In this document: in pieces, positions 6,139 to 13,462 of the stretch | Position numbering within the stretch: the stretch's first letter is position 1 | How the letters are laid out: each line of letters begins with the position of its first letter | Source: a virus | Direction: 5' to 3' (one strand) | DNA: 28,020 nt | IMG/VR virus record: IMGVR_UViG_3300046476_000017 | Location: 1-28,020 of that record | Notes under the pieces: generated by a model | Told to the model about the DNA's origin: nothing | Databases searched by the model: none | Seen by the model: the letters and a program-made list of their open reading frames with translations, nothing else | Program-made: the position numbers and the translations under genes

Positions 6139-6371
6139 TGAAAGACACCGTACTTATCGAGATGCAGACCACCACGTTCGGCGGGATGGGCTACGACTCG
6201 GAGACGACCACGACCGTCACGGAGCGGGCTATCGAGCGCCACGGCGAACGTCTCATTATCGAGCAACAGTCCGACCGTGGCGAACTCGAATGGGACGCTG
6301 CCGACACCATCGTGCTTGACGAGCCGACGCAGCGCGCACTGTACCTCGTGCTGAAGGAGCGGTTCGCGTAA
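6138..6371 (+). CDS. Hypothetical protein between helicase and polymerase
   Basis: ATG at 6138 shares a base with the helicase stop, and its TAA shares a base with the polymerase ATG, so it is translated as part of the replication operon. The 77 residues are acidic and start with alternating strands rich in Thr (IEMQTTTFGGMGYDSETTTT). The end is a helix (EPTQRALYLVLKERFA). Nothing resembles a known nuclease or thioredoxin-type processivity factor. Its fixed place between two core replication genes suggests a helper role, but no activity can be read from the sequence. Confidence 0.65.
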   Translation: MKDTVLIEMQTTTFGGMGYDSETTTTVTERAIERHGERLIIEQQSDRGELEWDAADTIVLDEPTQRALYLVLKERFA

Positions 6372-8821
6372 TGGGCTATCGAGTATTCGACATCGAGACA
6401 AGCACGAAGACGGAGTACAAGCGCAAGGCGAATCCGTTCTCTCCCGACAACTACATGGTCAGCTACGCCGCTGCGCACGGCAAACTGACCGACCCGTACA
6501 ACAAGCAGCGAGGCTCACGCGTTTTCGGCCACTACCTGCCCAAGGGTTTGACTGACCGCGACGAGCGAATCGCGGCCTGCAAGAAGCCCGGCGTGACATG
6601 GTTCAGCGACATGCTGAGCGGCGTGAAGATTCTCGTCGGCGCGAACATCAAGTTCGACATCCTGTACGCCCTCGCCAATCCGAACTGCAATCACGAGTTC
6701 AACCTCCGCAAGTGGATGGAGTTCGTGAAGCGTGGCGGCATCGTGTGGGACATCCAACTCGCTGAGTACCTGCTGCAAGGCATGGAAAAGTCGAGCCACA
6801 TGCTGTCGCTGAACGACATGGCACCCGAGTACGGCGGCAACGTCAAGCTGGACGAGGTGAAGCTGCTGTGGGATGCAGGCGTGGACACCATCGACATCCC
6901 CGAAGACCTGCTCATGCGCTACCTCTGCGGCTACGAGGAAGACGGCAAGTGGGAACACGGCGACATCGGTAACACGGAACTGATCTTCCGTGGGCAGTAC
7001 GCCGCAGCCAAGGCGAACGGCCAGCTTCGCTCGCTACTGCTCAACATGGGTTCGCTCATGTTCACCATCGAGTGCGAGCGCAACGGCATGTTCGTGAATC
7101 AGCCGCTGGCGAACGAGCTTGCTGCGAAGACCGCCGACAAGCTGGCGACGGCACTGGTCGAGGTGAACGGCTTCATCCCCGCTGACCTCCCTGCGAAGCT
7201 GGAGTTCAACTGGAACAGTCGCTTCCACAAGTCGGCGCTGATCTTCGGTGGCAAGGTCAAGTACAAGGACGATGCGCCTGTGCTGGACGACGAGGGCAAC
7301 CTCACGTACTACCAGAAGAAGGAACTGCATGCGCTGCTGAACTCGCCCGAGCTTCCCTCGTGGCCGCTGCATCTTGTCGAGGCTGACATCGCCGCAGGCA
7401 AGGAGTGGAATGTCCAGCGGTACGCAGGCGGCAAGAACAAAGGCGCGATCAAGACGAAGCAAGTCACGGTGCCTGACATCGAGCGCGGCCCGAAGACGCG
7501 GCAGGAAGACTTCTTCTACCAGTTCAAGGGCTTCACGAAGCCTAGCGACAAGTGGAAGTCAGCCGAGGATGGTGTGTACTCCACGAGCGCCGAGGTCATC
7601 GACGCACTGGGCAATCGCAACATCCCGTTCCTGAAGGCGCTGAAGCAGGTTCAGTCGCTGACGAAGGACTTGGGCACGTACTTCATCCGGTACGACGAGA
7701 AGAAGAAGCAGAACGTGGGCATGCTCACGATGGTCCAGCTCGACTCCATCGTGCACCACATGCTGAACCACACCAACACGGTGACGGGTCGGCTGTCGTC
7801 AAGCAATCCTAACCTTCAGAACCTGAGCAAGGGTCAGAAGTCGGACGTGAAGCTGATCTTCGAATCGCGCCACGGTGAGGACGGCGTGATTATCCAGTCG
7901 GACTTCTCCTCGCTGGAGGTGTACGTCCAAGCGATCCTGACCAAGGCCGAGAACCTGATTCTCGATCTGAAGTCGGGCAAGGACATGCACTGTGTGCGCC
8001 TTGCTGCTAAGGAACACATGGAGTACGAGAAGGTCTTCGAACTCTGCAAGATCATCGCTGACCCGGAGTGGGATTACAAGCGGACTGGCGCGAAGACGTT
8101 CTCGTTCCAGCGAGCGTACGGCGCTGGCGTTCGCACCATTGCCGAAGACACCGGCATGCCGCTGGAGGAAGTGCAGGCTCTGGCCGATGCCGAGGACGCA
8201 CGTTACCCGGAGATCAAGCAGTACTTCGATGACCGTGCGGTGCTGATTAAGAAGGGCCGTGTGCCTATCGGTCTGACTGTGCAGCACCCGGACATCCCCG
8301 GTCTGACTGTCCAACTCGGCAAGTCGTACAGCACGACACCTGACGGCAAGCTGTATTGCTACAAGGAACAGTGCGCACCGAAGTTCATGGCCGAGAAGGG
8401 TACGCCCCGCTCGTTCAAGCCGACCGAGATCAAGAACTACGAGGTGCAGGGCACTGGCGGTGAGATCGCCAAGGCTGCGATGTGGTTGTCGCTGCGTGCC
8501 TTCTACCACTACGACAACTTCGGCGGGCTGGCGCTGCTGGTCAATCAGGTACACGACGCCGAGTACGTCGATTCCCACAACGATGTGAAGCTGAAGGCCG
8601 CAGCCCTGCTGCACGCCGTCATGGAGGAGGCGAGCAACTTCTTCTCGTGGTGGTTCAACTGGAAGCTCCCGCTGCCGGTGCCGAGCGACACCGTGTGGGG
8701 CAAGAACATGGGCACGGAGGAGAAGATCACCGACCCGAACTTCGCTAAGGCAGTAGCAGCCCTGAAGCCGTGGCTGCGGAAGCAATTCATGAACGGCTAC
8801 ACCCCTTCTTTTACCCACTAA
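6371..8821 (+). CDS. DNA polymerase, family A, with 3'-5' exonuclease
   Basis: At 816 residues this is longer than T7 gp5 (704). The proofreading domain is at the start: FDIET with Asp7 and Glu9 (Exo I), and GANIKFDIL with Asp96 (Exo II). The polymerase domain shows motif A in QSDFSSLEVY (Asp511), motif B in RTGAKTFSFQRAYGAG (Lys575, with the usual Tyr-Gly) and motif C in VNQVHDAEYV (Asp729). Both catalytic aspartates are present. Motif C reads His-Asp-Ala where T7 and Pol I have His-Asp-Glu. It copies the phage genome together with the helicase and primase upstream and the probable ssDNA-binding protein downstream. The ATG overlaps the preceding stop (TAATG). Confidence 0.95.
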   Translation: MGYRVFDIETSTKTEYKRKANPFSPDNYMVSYAAAHGKLTDPYNKQRGSRVFGHYLPKGLTDRDERIAACKKPGVTWFSDMLSGVKILVGANIKFDILYALANPNCNHEFNLRKWMEFVKRGGIVWDIQLAEYLLQGMEKSSHMLSLNDMAPEYGGNVKLDEVKLLWDAGVDTIDIPEDLLMRYLCGYEEDGKWEHGDIGNTELIFRGQYAAAKANGQLRSLLLNMGSLMFTIECERNGMFVNQPLANELAAKTADKLATALVEVNGFIPADLPAKLEFNWNSRFHKSALIFGGKVKYKDDAPVLDDEGNLTYYQKKELHALLNSPELPSWPLHLVEADIAAGKEWNVQRYAGGKNKGAIKTKQVTVPDIERGPKTRQEDFFYQFKGFTKPSDKWKSAEDGVYSTSAEVIDALGNRNIPFLKALKQVQSLTKDLGTYFIRYDEKKKQNVGMLTMVQLDSIVHHMLNHTNTVTGRLSSSNPNLQNLSKGQKSDVKLIFESRHGEDGVIIQSDFSSLEVYVQAILTKAENLILDLKSGKDMHCVRLAAKEHMEYEKVFELCKIIADPEWDYKRTGAKTFSFQRAYGAGVRTIAEDTGMPLEEVQALADAEDARYPEIKQYFDDRAVLIKKGRVPIGLTVQHPDIPGLTVQLGKSYSTTPDGKLYCYKEQCAPKFMAEKGTPRSFKPTEIKNYEVQGTGGEIAKAAMWLSLRAFYHYDNFGGLALLVNQVHDAEYVDSHNDVKLKAAALLHAVMEEASNFFSWWFNWKLPLPVPSDTVWGKNMGTEEKITDPNFAKAVAALKPWLRKQFMNGYTPSFTH

Positions 8822-8836
8822 TACTTAGGACAACAC

Positions 8837-9790
8837 ATGAGCTACAACGCACTCGACGCAGTTAAAGCAGCAGCAGCAACCTCCGCAGACATGAACGTCG
8901 CCCAGTCGGGCGGTGGTGGTGAGTACTCCCCGCCTGCCGAGGGAGCATGCGGTCTGCGCTTCGTCGCATACATCGAACTGGGTAAGCAGGAGGGCACGTA
9001 CAAGGGCGCACCGAAGATCAGCGACAAGGCGATCCTGACCTTCGAAGTCCACGGTGCGAAGTGGGAAGTCAAGGAGTTCGACGGCGTGAAGGTGCCGGTG
9101 CGTATCAGCATCGAACTGAACCGCTCGCTGAACGAGAAGGCTGGCTTCTACAAGCTGTTCAAGGAAATGAACTACGAGGGCAAGGCGAAGATCATGGCCG
9201 AGTTGCTGGGTCAGGACTTCAGCGGTCGCATCTATCACCGCAAGTTCAAGCGCGCTGACGGCTCGGAAGGTGTGAAGGCCGAGCTTGTGAACCCGAACAC
9301 CAAGGCGTTCACGGTGACCTCGCCGTTCCTCGAAGACGAAGACGGCAACTCGAAGCGCCGCAATGTGCCGCAGCCGCTGACCGAGATCAAGGCGTTCCTG
9401 TGGGAGTACGCAACGAAGGCGATGTGGGACAGCATCTACATCGACGGCAAGTACGACGACCGCAAGGACAAGGAAGGCAACGTCACGCAAGTCGGTCGCT
9501 CGAAGAACGTGTTCCAAGAGCGCATCAAGAAGGCGAAGAACTTCGTCGGCTCTCCGATCCACACGGCCCTCGAAACGGGCGGTGCGCTGGAGGACACGCC
9601 GGTGACGCAGGAGACGAAGACGCCTGAGCAAGTGAAGGCCGAGCGTGCTGCTACCAACGCGGCGAAGAAGAAGTCGCAGGAGGCTGCGCAAGCTGCTCAG
9701 GAAGCCGCAGAAGCCGCTGCTGCATCGCAGGAAGACGCTGGCACCGACGAGTCGGACGAAGACGACACGGACCCGCTCAACGCGTTCTGA
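8837..9790 (+). CDS. Putative single-stranded DNA-binding protein
   Basis: The first ~210 of 317 residues form a mixed beta-rich domain (GLRFVAYIELGKQ, KAILTFEVHGAKWEV, VPVRISIELNRS). A long Ala/Gln/Glu helix follows (roughly 265-300, EAAQAAQEAAEAAAASQ). The last residues are strongly acidic and end in phenylalanine (ESDEDDTDPLNAF). An acidic tail with a terminal aromatic is the hallmark of replication SSBs such as T7 gp2.5 and E. coli SSB, which use it to recruit polymerase and primase. Its place between polymerase and exonuclease fits. The body cannot be matched to an OB fold by eye, so the call rests mostly on tail and context. A TTAGGAC leader at 8826-8832 precedes the ATG, one of the few non-overlapping starts. 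Confidence 0.65.
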   Translation: MSYNALDAVKAAAATSADMNVAQSGGGGEYSPPAEGACGLRFVAYIELGKQEGTYKGAPKISDKAILTFEVHGAKWEVKEFDGVKVPVRISIELNRSLNEKAGFYKLFKEMNYEGKAKIMAELLGQDFSGRIYHRKFKRADGSEGVKAELVNPNTKAFTVTSPFLEDEDGNSKRRNVPQPLTEIKAFLWEYATKAMWDSIYIDGKYDDRKDKEGNVTQVGRSKNVFQERIKKAKNFVGSPIHTALETGGALEDTPVTQETKTPEQVKAERAATNAAKKKSQEAAQAAQEAAEAAAASQEDAGTDESDEDDTDPLNAF

Positions 9791-10764
9791 TGACGTACGA
9801 CTGGCAGGAGGCGGTGAACGCCGCCGCTGCCGTCGAGGAGTTCAGCCAAGCACAGGAGATCGTCCCGCGTCGCCGTCTGCACATCGACGGTGACTACGCG
9901 GCGTACTTCTGCGCTGGCGGCTCCGACACGGAAGCGGGCGTGACCCGCATCATCACCGACAACAAGATCGAGCAGGCCGCTGCGATGTGCGGCGCTAGTT
10001 CGGTCCACCTCCACCTCACCCACGCTGCCAGCGACAAGGGCCAGCGCTACTTCATTGCGTCGGTCAAGCCGTATCAGGGCCAGCGCAAGGGACACAAGCC
10101 GAAGAACTGGGCTGTCGTCCGTGAGTACCTTGAAACTGCCCGAGGCAAAAATTGGACTCGGCATGTGTGGGCAGATCGAGAAGCCGATGACGGCCTCGGC
10201 CTAGCGTCGAGCGTCCGTGATCCGGTAGCGCGCTGCGTTCTGTTCACCAAGGACAAGGACATGCAGATGCTGCCCGGCACGCACATGGACTGGGTGGACT
10301 ACACGCTGGTGCATGTGCCGGTCGGAGCGTACGAGGTCTACGACCCGCTGCACGACAAGGTGTACGGACACAAGTGGTTCTGGCTCCAGATGCTTCAGGG
10401 CGACACCGCCGACCACATCCCCGGACTGGAGAAGTACGAGGGCAAGGACTGCGGCGCAGTCACAGCAGCAACGCTGTTGGCTGGCACTCACTGCAACGAC
10501 GAGGCGTACGAAGTAGTTAGTCGTGCATACGAAACCACGTACGGCGACGCTTGGGCTGATCGACTCGTTGAGCAAGCTGGCCTGCTGTGGATTCGCACCA
10601 CGACGCGTGCGCCGATTCATGAATTCCTTCGCGTCGTCCCGAGCAGCCGCGAGGTGCTGGGCGCGATCACGAAACTCAAACGCCGTGTGACACGGCAAAG
10701 GAACCGCATTGCGCAGATTAACGAAGGCGGAGCTTCCGGGCTATCGCAAGAAGTGGACGCGTGA
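9790..10764 (+). CDS. 5'-3' exonuclease (T7 gp6 / flap nuclease family)
   Basis: This 324-residue enzyme would degrade host DNA and remove RNA primers. The acidic metal-binding residues of the PIN/FEN-type nucleases appear in order: HIDGDY (Asp33, Asp35), DREADDGLG (Asp129, Glu131, Asp133, Asp134), TKDKDMQML (Asp155, Asp157) and LQGDTADHIPGL (Asp205, Asp208). After the last motif lies the helix-hairpin-helix-like stretch GLEKYEGKDCGAVTAATLL that contacts DNA. The C-terminal 80 residues are basic. The ATG at 9790 shares a base with the preceding TGA. The 3' end overlaps the endonuclease VII gene by about 55 bases in another frame. Confidence 0.92.
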   Translation: MTYDWQEAVNAAAAVEEFSQAQEIVPRRRLHIDGDYAAYFCAGGSDTEAGVTRIITDNKIEQAAAMCGASSVHLHLTHAASDKGQRYFIASVKPYQGQRKGHKPKNWAVVREYLETARGKNWTRHVWADREADDGLGLASSVRDPVARCVLFTKDKDMQMLPGTHMDWVDYTLVHVPVGAYEVYDPLHDKVYGHKWFWLQMLQGDTADHIPGLEKYEGKDCGAVTAATLLAGTHCNDEAYEVVSRAYETTYGDAWADRLVEQAGLLWIRTTTRAPIHEFLRVVPSSREVLGAITKLKRRVTRQRNRIAQINEGGASGLSQEVDA

Positions 10765-11089
10765 ACAGAATGGAGTCTGTCCTCTCTGCACTCGCACGAT
10801 GGATGAAGACACCGTGGTCGATCACGACCACAAGACCGGAGACTGCCGCGCCGTGGTCTGTCGCTGGTGCAATGTCATCCTCGGCAAGCTCGAAAACTGG
10901 GCTGGCCGGATAGGTCAGGGCATCGACCCGCTGCTGTTCTTCGACAACGTGGGCAAGTACCTGCGTTCGTCACCTCTGCTCGCCAAGGGCATCAAGTACC
11001 CAACCCACAAGACCGAAGACGAGAAGCGCCTGCTGCGTAACAAGCGGGCACGGACAGCACGAGCAAAGGCTAAACGTGCGGCTGATTGA
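10709..11089 (+). CDS. Endonuclease VII (Holliday junction resolvase)
   Basis: This 126-residue nuclease cuts branched DNA before packaging, as T7 gp3 and T4 gp49 do in their phages, though it belongs to the T4 endonuclease VII fold. The zinc site is formed by two pairs, CPLC (Cys24, Cys27) and CRWC (Cys51, Cys54). Between them is VVDHDHKTG with the His-Asp-His (39-41) of the active site, followed by the CRAVVCRWCN signature. The C-terminus is very basic (LRNKRARTARAKAKRAAD). The start is TTG at 10709, chosen because AAAGGA at 10697-10702 lies six bases upstream and the protein then begins a few residues before the usual core. It overlaps the end of the exonuclease gene. Confidence 0.93.
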   Translation: MRRLTKAELPGYRKKWTREQNGVCPLCTRTMDEDTVVDHDHKTGDCRAVVCRWCNVILGKLENWAGRIGQGIDPLLFFDNVGKYLRSSPLLAKGIKYPTHKTEDEKRLLRNKRARTARAKAKRAAD

Positions 11090-11411
11090 ATGCAGGATCT
11101 TGGAGTTGGAACGCCGCTGGACGCCAGCGTACGAGCCGGTGTGCCCACGCACTGATCCACCGGCCCGCAAGGCGTTCTGCACTGACCGCTACCGCAGCTA
11201 CATCACAGTGGAGTTCGATCGATTCACTCGCATGAACTCGTTCGAGGACTACGGCACGAACAGCCCCATCCGCGTCCAAGCGCAGTTGGAACATAACCCA
11301 TTGGAGGCGCAGGAGTACATCGGCAAGGCCATGTACGCGGACGCCATTCGCCACCAGCTACAGCGCATGGTTATGCGCGAGTTAGAGAAGACCATTTTCC
11401 AAGGAGCTTGA
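11076..11411 (+). CDS. Hypothetical protein, 111 residues
   Basis: A GTG at 11076 (AAAGG at 11065-11069 upstream) opens a frame that overlaps the end of the endonuclease VII gene by 14 bases and stops at TGA 11409-11411. The N-terminal half contains three cysteines and several Arg (RLIECRILELERRW, EPVCPRTDPP) and a beta-like stretch YRSYITVEFDRFTR. The C-terminal half is helical and acidic/basic mixed (EYIGKAMYADAIRHQLQRMV). It could assist the nucleases around it, but no motif supports this. The next gene starts immediately after its stop. Confidence 0.6.
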   Translation: MRLIECRILELERRWTPAYEPVCPRTDPPARKAFCTDRYRSYITVEFDRFTRMNSFEDYGTNSPIRVQAQLEHNPLEAQEYIGKAMYADAIRHQLQRMVMRELEKTIFQGA

Positions 11412-12602
11412 TTGAGCCAAGTTAGCCGTACCTCATTTACCGACCAGCAGATCGCTGACGCATTCAACATCGAAGGCACCATCGCAAAGGCAGCGAAGAT
11501 GCTGAGTGAAATGGGCAAGGGCACGGTCAGCCCGCAACTGTTCCGCTACTGGCTGAGCAAGCTGGACGTGAGCGAGTCGCACGAAGTGGACCGCGCCAAG
11601 GAACTCGCCAAGGTGCGCAACGCACAGGCCGAGAACAACAAGCTGCGCCGCGACAACCGTGCGCTGATCGACGCGCTGGGCTCGAAGAACTCACTGATCG
11701 ACGGCATCACGGACGCAGTGCGTACGCTGAATCGCCGCAAGGCTGCGCAGACTGTGAAGCAGGTACGCAACGGTACGCCGCTCACGGTTGAGATCGTGCT
11801 GTCCGACTTGCAGATAGGCAAGCTGAGCAGCGAGTACAACACGCCGGTTGCATTCAAGCGCTTGCAGGAGTTCGGCGCGGCGCTCGTGTTCCAGATCAAG
11901 CAGAAGATCGCGGCTGGATTCAAGGTCGAGCGGATCATCCTCGCCATCATTGGCGACATCATCGAATCGGACAAGAAGCATGACAACAGCGCACGAGCTA
12001 CCGACACCGGGACTGCTGAACAGATTCACGACGCCACCGTTGGAATCTTTGAACATGTCCTCACTCCTCTGGCCGCGCTGGGCATTCCCATCGACGTGCC
12101 TTGCGTCACTGGCAACCACGACTGGGACGGCCACGGCATCACGATGTTCCGACCGGGACGCGAGCAGCTTTCTTACCCTCTGTATAAAGCCCTTGAGCTT
12201 GTATGCAGGACCGCTGGATACGGCCACGTTGCCTTCGACATTGTTGACGGGTCGTTCACCACATCCAGTATCTACGGGCAGAAGGTCTTGTACGAGCATG
12301 GAGTTGGGGTTGCGGTAACCGAAGCGTCGATGAAGGCGCACAAGATCAAGCGCAGCGAACAACTCGGCAAGTACATCACGTACTTCCGTATGGGCGACAA
12401 GCACAACGTCTGCTCGTTCAACTCAGGTCAGTACGTGGTCAACGGCGCGTTCTTCGGCAGCGAGAACACAGGCGTCGAGTACAGCAGCATCGCAGGCTTC
12501 AGCAGCGTCGCCGCGCAGTGGATGGGCTTCCACACGCCGCGCAAGGACGGACGCTTCACCCTGTACGACACGTTCACGATCCAGCTTGCCCACGTCAAGT
12601 AA
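11412..12602 (+). CDS. Calcineurin-like metallophosphoesterase
   Basis: This 396-residue protein joins an N-terminal helix-turn-helix-like part (residues 9-51, IADAFNIEGTIAKAAKMLSE), a charged coiled-coil linker (60-110) and a phosphoesterase domain. Metal-binding motifs occur in order: LSDLQIGK (Asp132, with Gln134 where the family usually has His), IIGDIIES (Asp182), VTGNHDWDG (Asn235, His236, Asp237), LYEHG (His296) and MGDKHN (His331, where many members have Gly-His-x-His). It is probably a nuclease or phosphatase of Mre11 type, and phiKMV-like phages carry such a gene in the same position. The TTG start at 11412 is supported by AAGGAG at 11401-11406 and by direct abutment to the previous stop. 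Confidence 0.85.
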   Translation: MSQVSRTSFTDQQIADAFNIEGTIAKAAKMLSEMGKGTVSPQLFRYWLSKLDVSESHEVDRAKELAKVRNAQAENNKLRRDNRALIDALGSKNSLIDGITDAVRTLNRRKAAQTVKQVRNGTPLTVEIVLSDLQIGKLSSEYNTPVAFKRLQEFGAALVFQIKQKIAAGFKVERIILAIIGDIIESDKKHDNSARATDTGTAEQIHDATVGIFEHVLTPLAALGIPIDVPCVTGNHDWDGHGITMFRPGREQLSYPLYKALELVCRTAGYGHVAFDIVDGSFTTSSIYGQKVLYEHGVGVAVTEASMKAHKIKRSEQLGKYITYFRMGDKHNVCSFNSGQYVVNGAFFGSENTGVEYSSIAGFSSVAAQWMGFHTPRKDGRFTLYDTFTIQLAHVK

Positions 12603-12777
12603 CGACGTTTACGTCGAGGGCGTGCGACTCGGTAAAGGTTCGCACGCCTTATCACTCTACGCAGAAGGGCGCATGGCCGAGTGCCGCGCCCACGTCAAAC
12701 AAACACTCAAGGATATGTATGAAAGGGAGAAAGCGTGCGCTGTTCCTGCTGGCCGAGGAGTGCAGCGAGGTAGCTAA
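12586..12777 (+). CDS. Possible small protein, 63 residues
   Basis: This frame begins at TTG 12586 inside the end of the phosphoesterase gene and ends at TGA 12775-12777 inside the next gene. It fills most of an otherwise empty 116-base stretch (12603-12718). The middle reads like coding sequence (RLGKGSHALSLYAEGRMAEC, then HVKQTLKDMYEREKA), a helical, charged pattern. GTG 12622 is another start. No clear ribosome site supports either. The last part (ACAVPAGRGVQRGS) looks like out-of-frame sequence from the neighbour. It may be real or chance. If not real, the stretch is a non-coding leader for the next gene. Confidence 0.3.
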   Translation: MPTSSNDVYVEGVRLGKGSHALSLYAEGRMAECRAHVKQTLKDMYEREKACAVPAGRGVQRGS

Positions 12778-12955
12778 GGAAGCTATCCGTCAGGCACTGA
12801 AGAAGAACAGAACTCGTGTGCGCCTCACGGACGAGGTTACACAGATGCAGGCGTTGCTCGACGTGCTATGCGAAGACGGTCAGATCGACAACATCCGACT
12901 CGAAGCGAACTATCACACGCAATACAAACGGTACAAGGAAATCATCAATGGCTGA
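12719..12955 (+). CDS. MazG-like small nucleotide pyrophosphohydrolase (putative)
   Basis: ATG at 12719 gives 78 residues. The helix LFLLAEECSEVAKEAIRQAL carries the E-E-x-x-E pattern that binds magnesium in MazG/all-alpha NTP pyrophosphohydrolases, and the second helix LTDEVTQMQALLDVL sits where the family usually has E-x-x-D. Here the fourth position is Gln, so the site is incomplete by strict motif. The protein is short, about one four-helix half-unit, and would need to form oligomers. It would cleave an NTP or dNTP to the monophosphate and pyrophosphate. It overlaps the next gene, which also resembles a dNTP hydrolase, so the pair may adjust the nucleotide pool. The assignment is moderately sure. 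Confidence 0.6.
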   Translation: MKGRKRALFLLAEECSEVAKEAIRQALKKNRTRVRLTDEVTQMQALLDVLCEDGQIDNIRLEANYHTQYKRYKEIING

Positions 12956-13274
12956 GGGAATGAAGCATGACGGCGGAAAGCCGCAGTTCGATCTACTGGA
13001 AGACGGGTGCCCGAACGCGATCCTCGGCGTGGTCGAGGTCATGTCGTGGGCAGTCGAGGTGAAGGGATACGAGCCGGGTTCATGGCAGTTCGTACAGAAC
13101 GGAATCAAGCGGTACAGCGCCGCAATCCGCCGTCACCAAAACGCGAAGGCTCGTGGTGAACGCTACGACGCCGAGAGCGGCAAGCTGCACGACTTCCACG
13201 TCGCAACCAACGCACTGTTCCTCGCGGAGTTCGAAGCCCGCGCAGACCTTCTTAATAAGGCCACACCGCAATGA
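12948..13274 (+). CDS. dATP/dGTP diphosphohydrolase-like domain protein (DUF5664 type)
   Basis: ATG at 12948 follows AAGGAA (12935-12940) and gives 108 residues. The order of conserved pieces matches the phage family once called DUF5664 and now named after a dATP/dGTP diphosphohydrolase N-terminal domain: KHDGGKPQFDLL near the start, NGIKRYSAAIRRHQNA in the middle, then ERYDAESGKLHDFHVATNA. The acidic and His residues of the last two pieces form the likely metal site. The usual 'GakKYg.nW' stretch is altered here (KGYEPGSWQF). Activity in this family has been shown for few members, so the reaction is inferred. It lies between a MazG-like gene and a small unknown gene, all overlapping. Confidence 0.7.
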   Translation: MAEGMKHDGGKPQFDLLEDGCPNAILGVVEVMSWAVEVKGYEPGSWQFVQNGIKRYSAAIRRHQNAKARGERYDAESGKLHDFHVATNALFLAEFEARADLLNKATPQ

Positions 13275-13462
13275 ACGTAATCCAGTCCGTCAAAGATCAA
13301 GCAGGCTTCAACGTGTTCCAGAACCTAATCGACATCGCGCTCATGACCGGCAACGTAGCCGGTGCGCGCAGCCGTGTGCAAGAAGCACGCGAAGTTTTAC
13401 GGCCGGAACGTGTAGCACTCCTGATCGCTGACGCTCAGACGGAATACGGGGTGACTCTCTAA
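13271..13462 (+). CDS. Hypothetical protein, 63 residues
   Basis: ATG at 13271 overlaps the preceding stop by four bases, and its TAA shares a base with the ligase ATG. The protein is helical with hydrophobic heptads (FQNLIDIALMTGNVAGARSR, then EVLRPERVALLIADAQ). No cysteines, no membrane segment and no catalytic motif are seen. It may be a small adaptor in the nucleotide-metabolism/ligase group, but nothing in the sequence proves this. Confidence 0.6.
   Translation: MNVIQSVKDQAGFNVFQNLIDIALMTGNVAGARSRVQEAREVLRPERVALLIADAQTEYGVTL

Noticed and set aside
7799-8818. Long minus-strand open frame (339 codons) over the polymerase gene
   Set aside because: It lies antisense to conserved polymerase motifs, and its His/Leu/Val/Arg-rich composition is typical of antisense frames in GC-rich genes.
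8819-8835. CTAATACTTAGGAC, which recalls the first bases of a T7 promoter
   Set aside because: Only the opening TAATAC matches. It coincides with the polymerase stop codon and the ribosome site, and it does not resemble the repeated 30-base element.
8825-9691. Minus-strand open frame (288 codons) opposite the putative SSB gene
   Set aside because: Leu/Arg/Val-rich shadow of the + strand gene. There is no ribosome site, and no other gene is on this strand.
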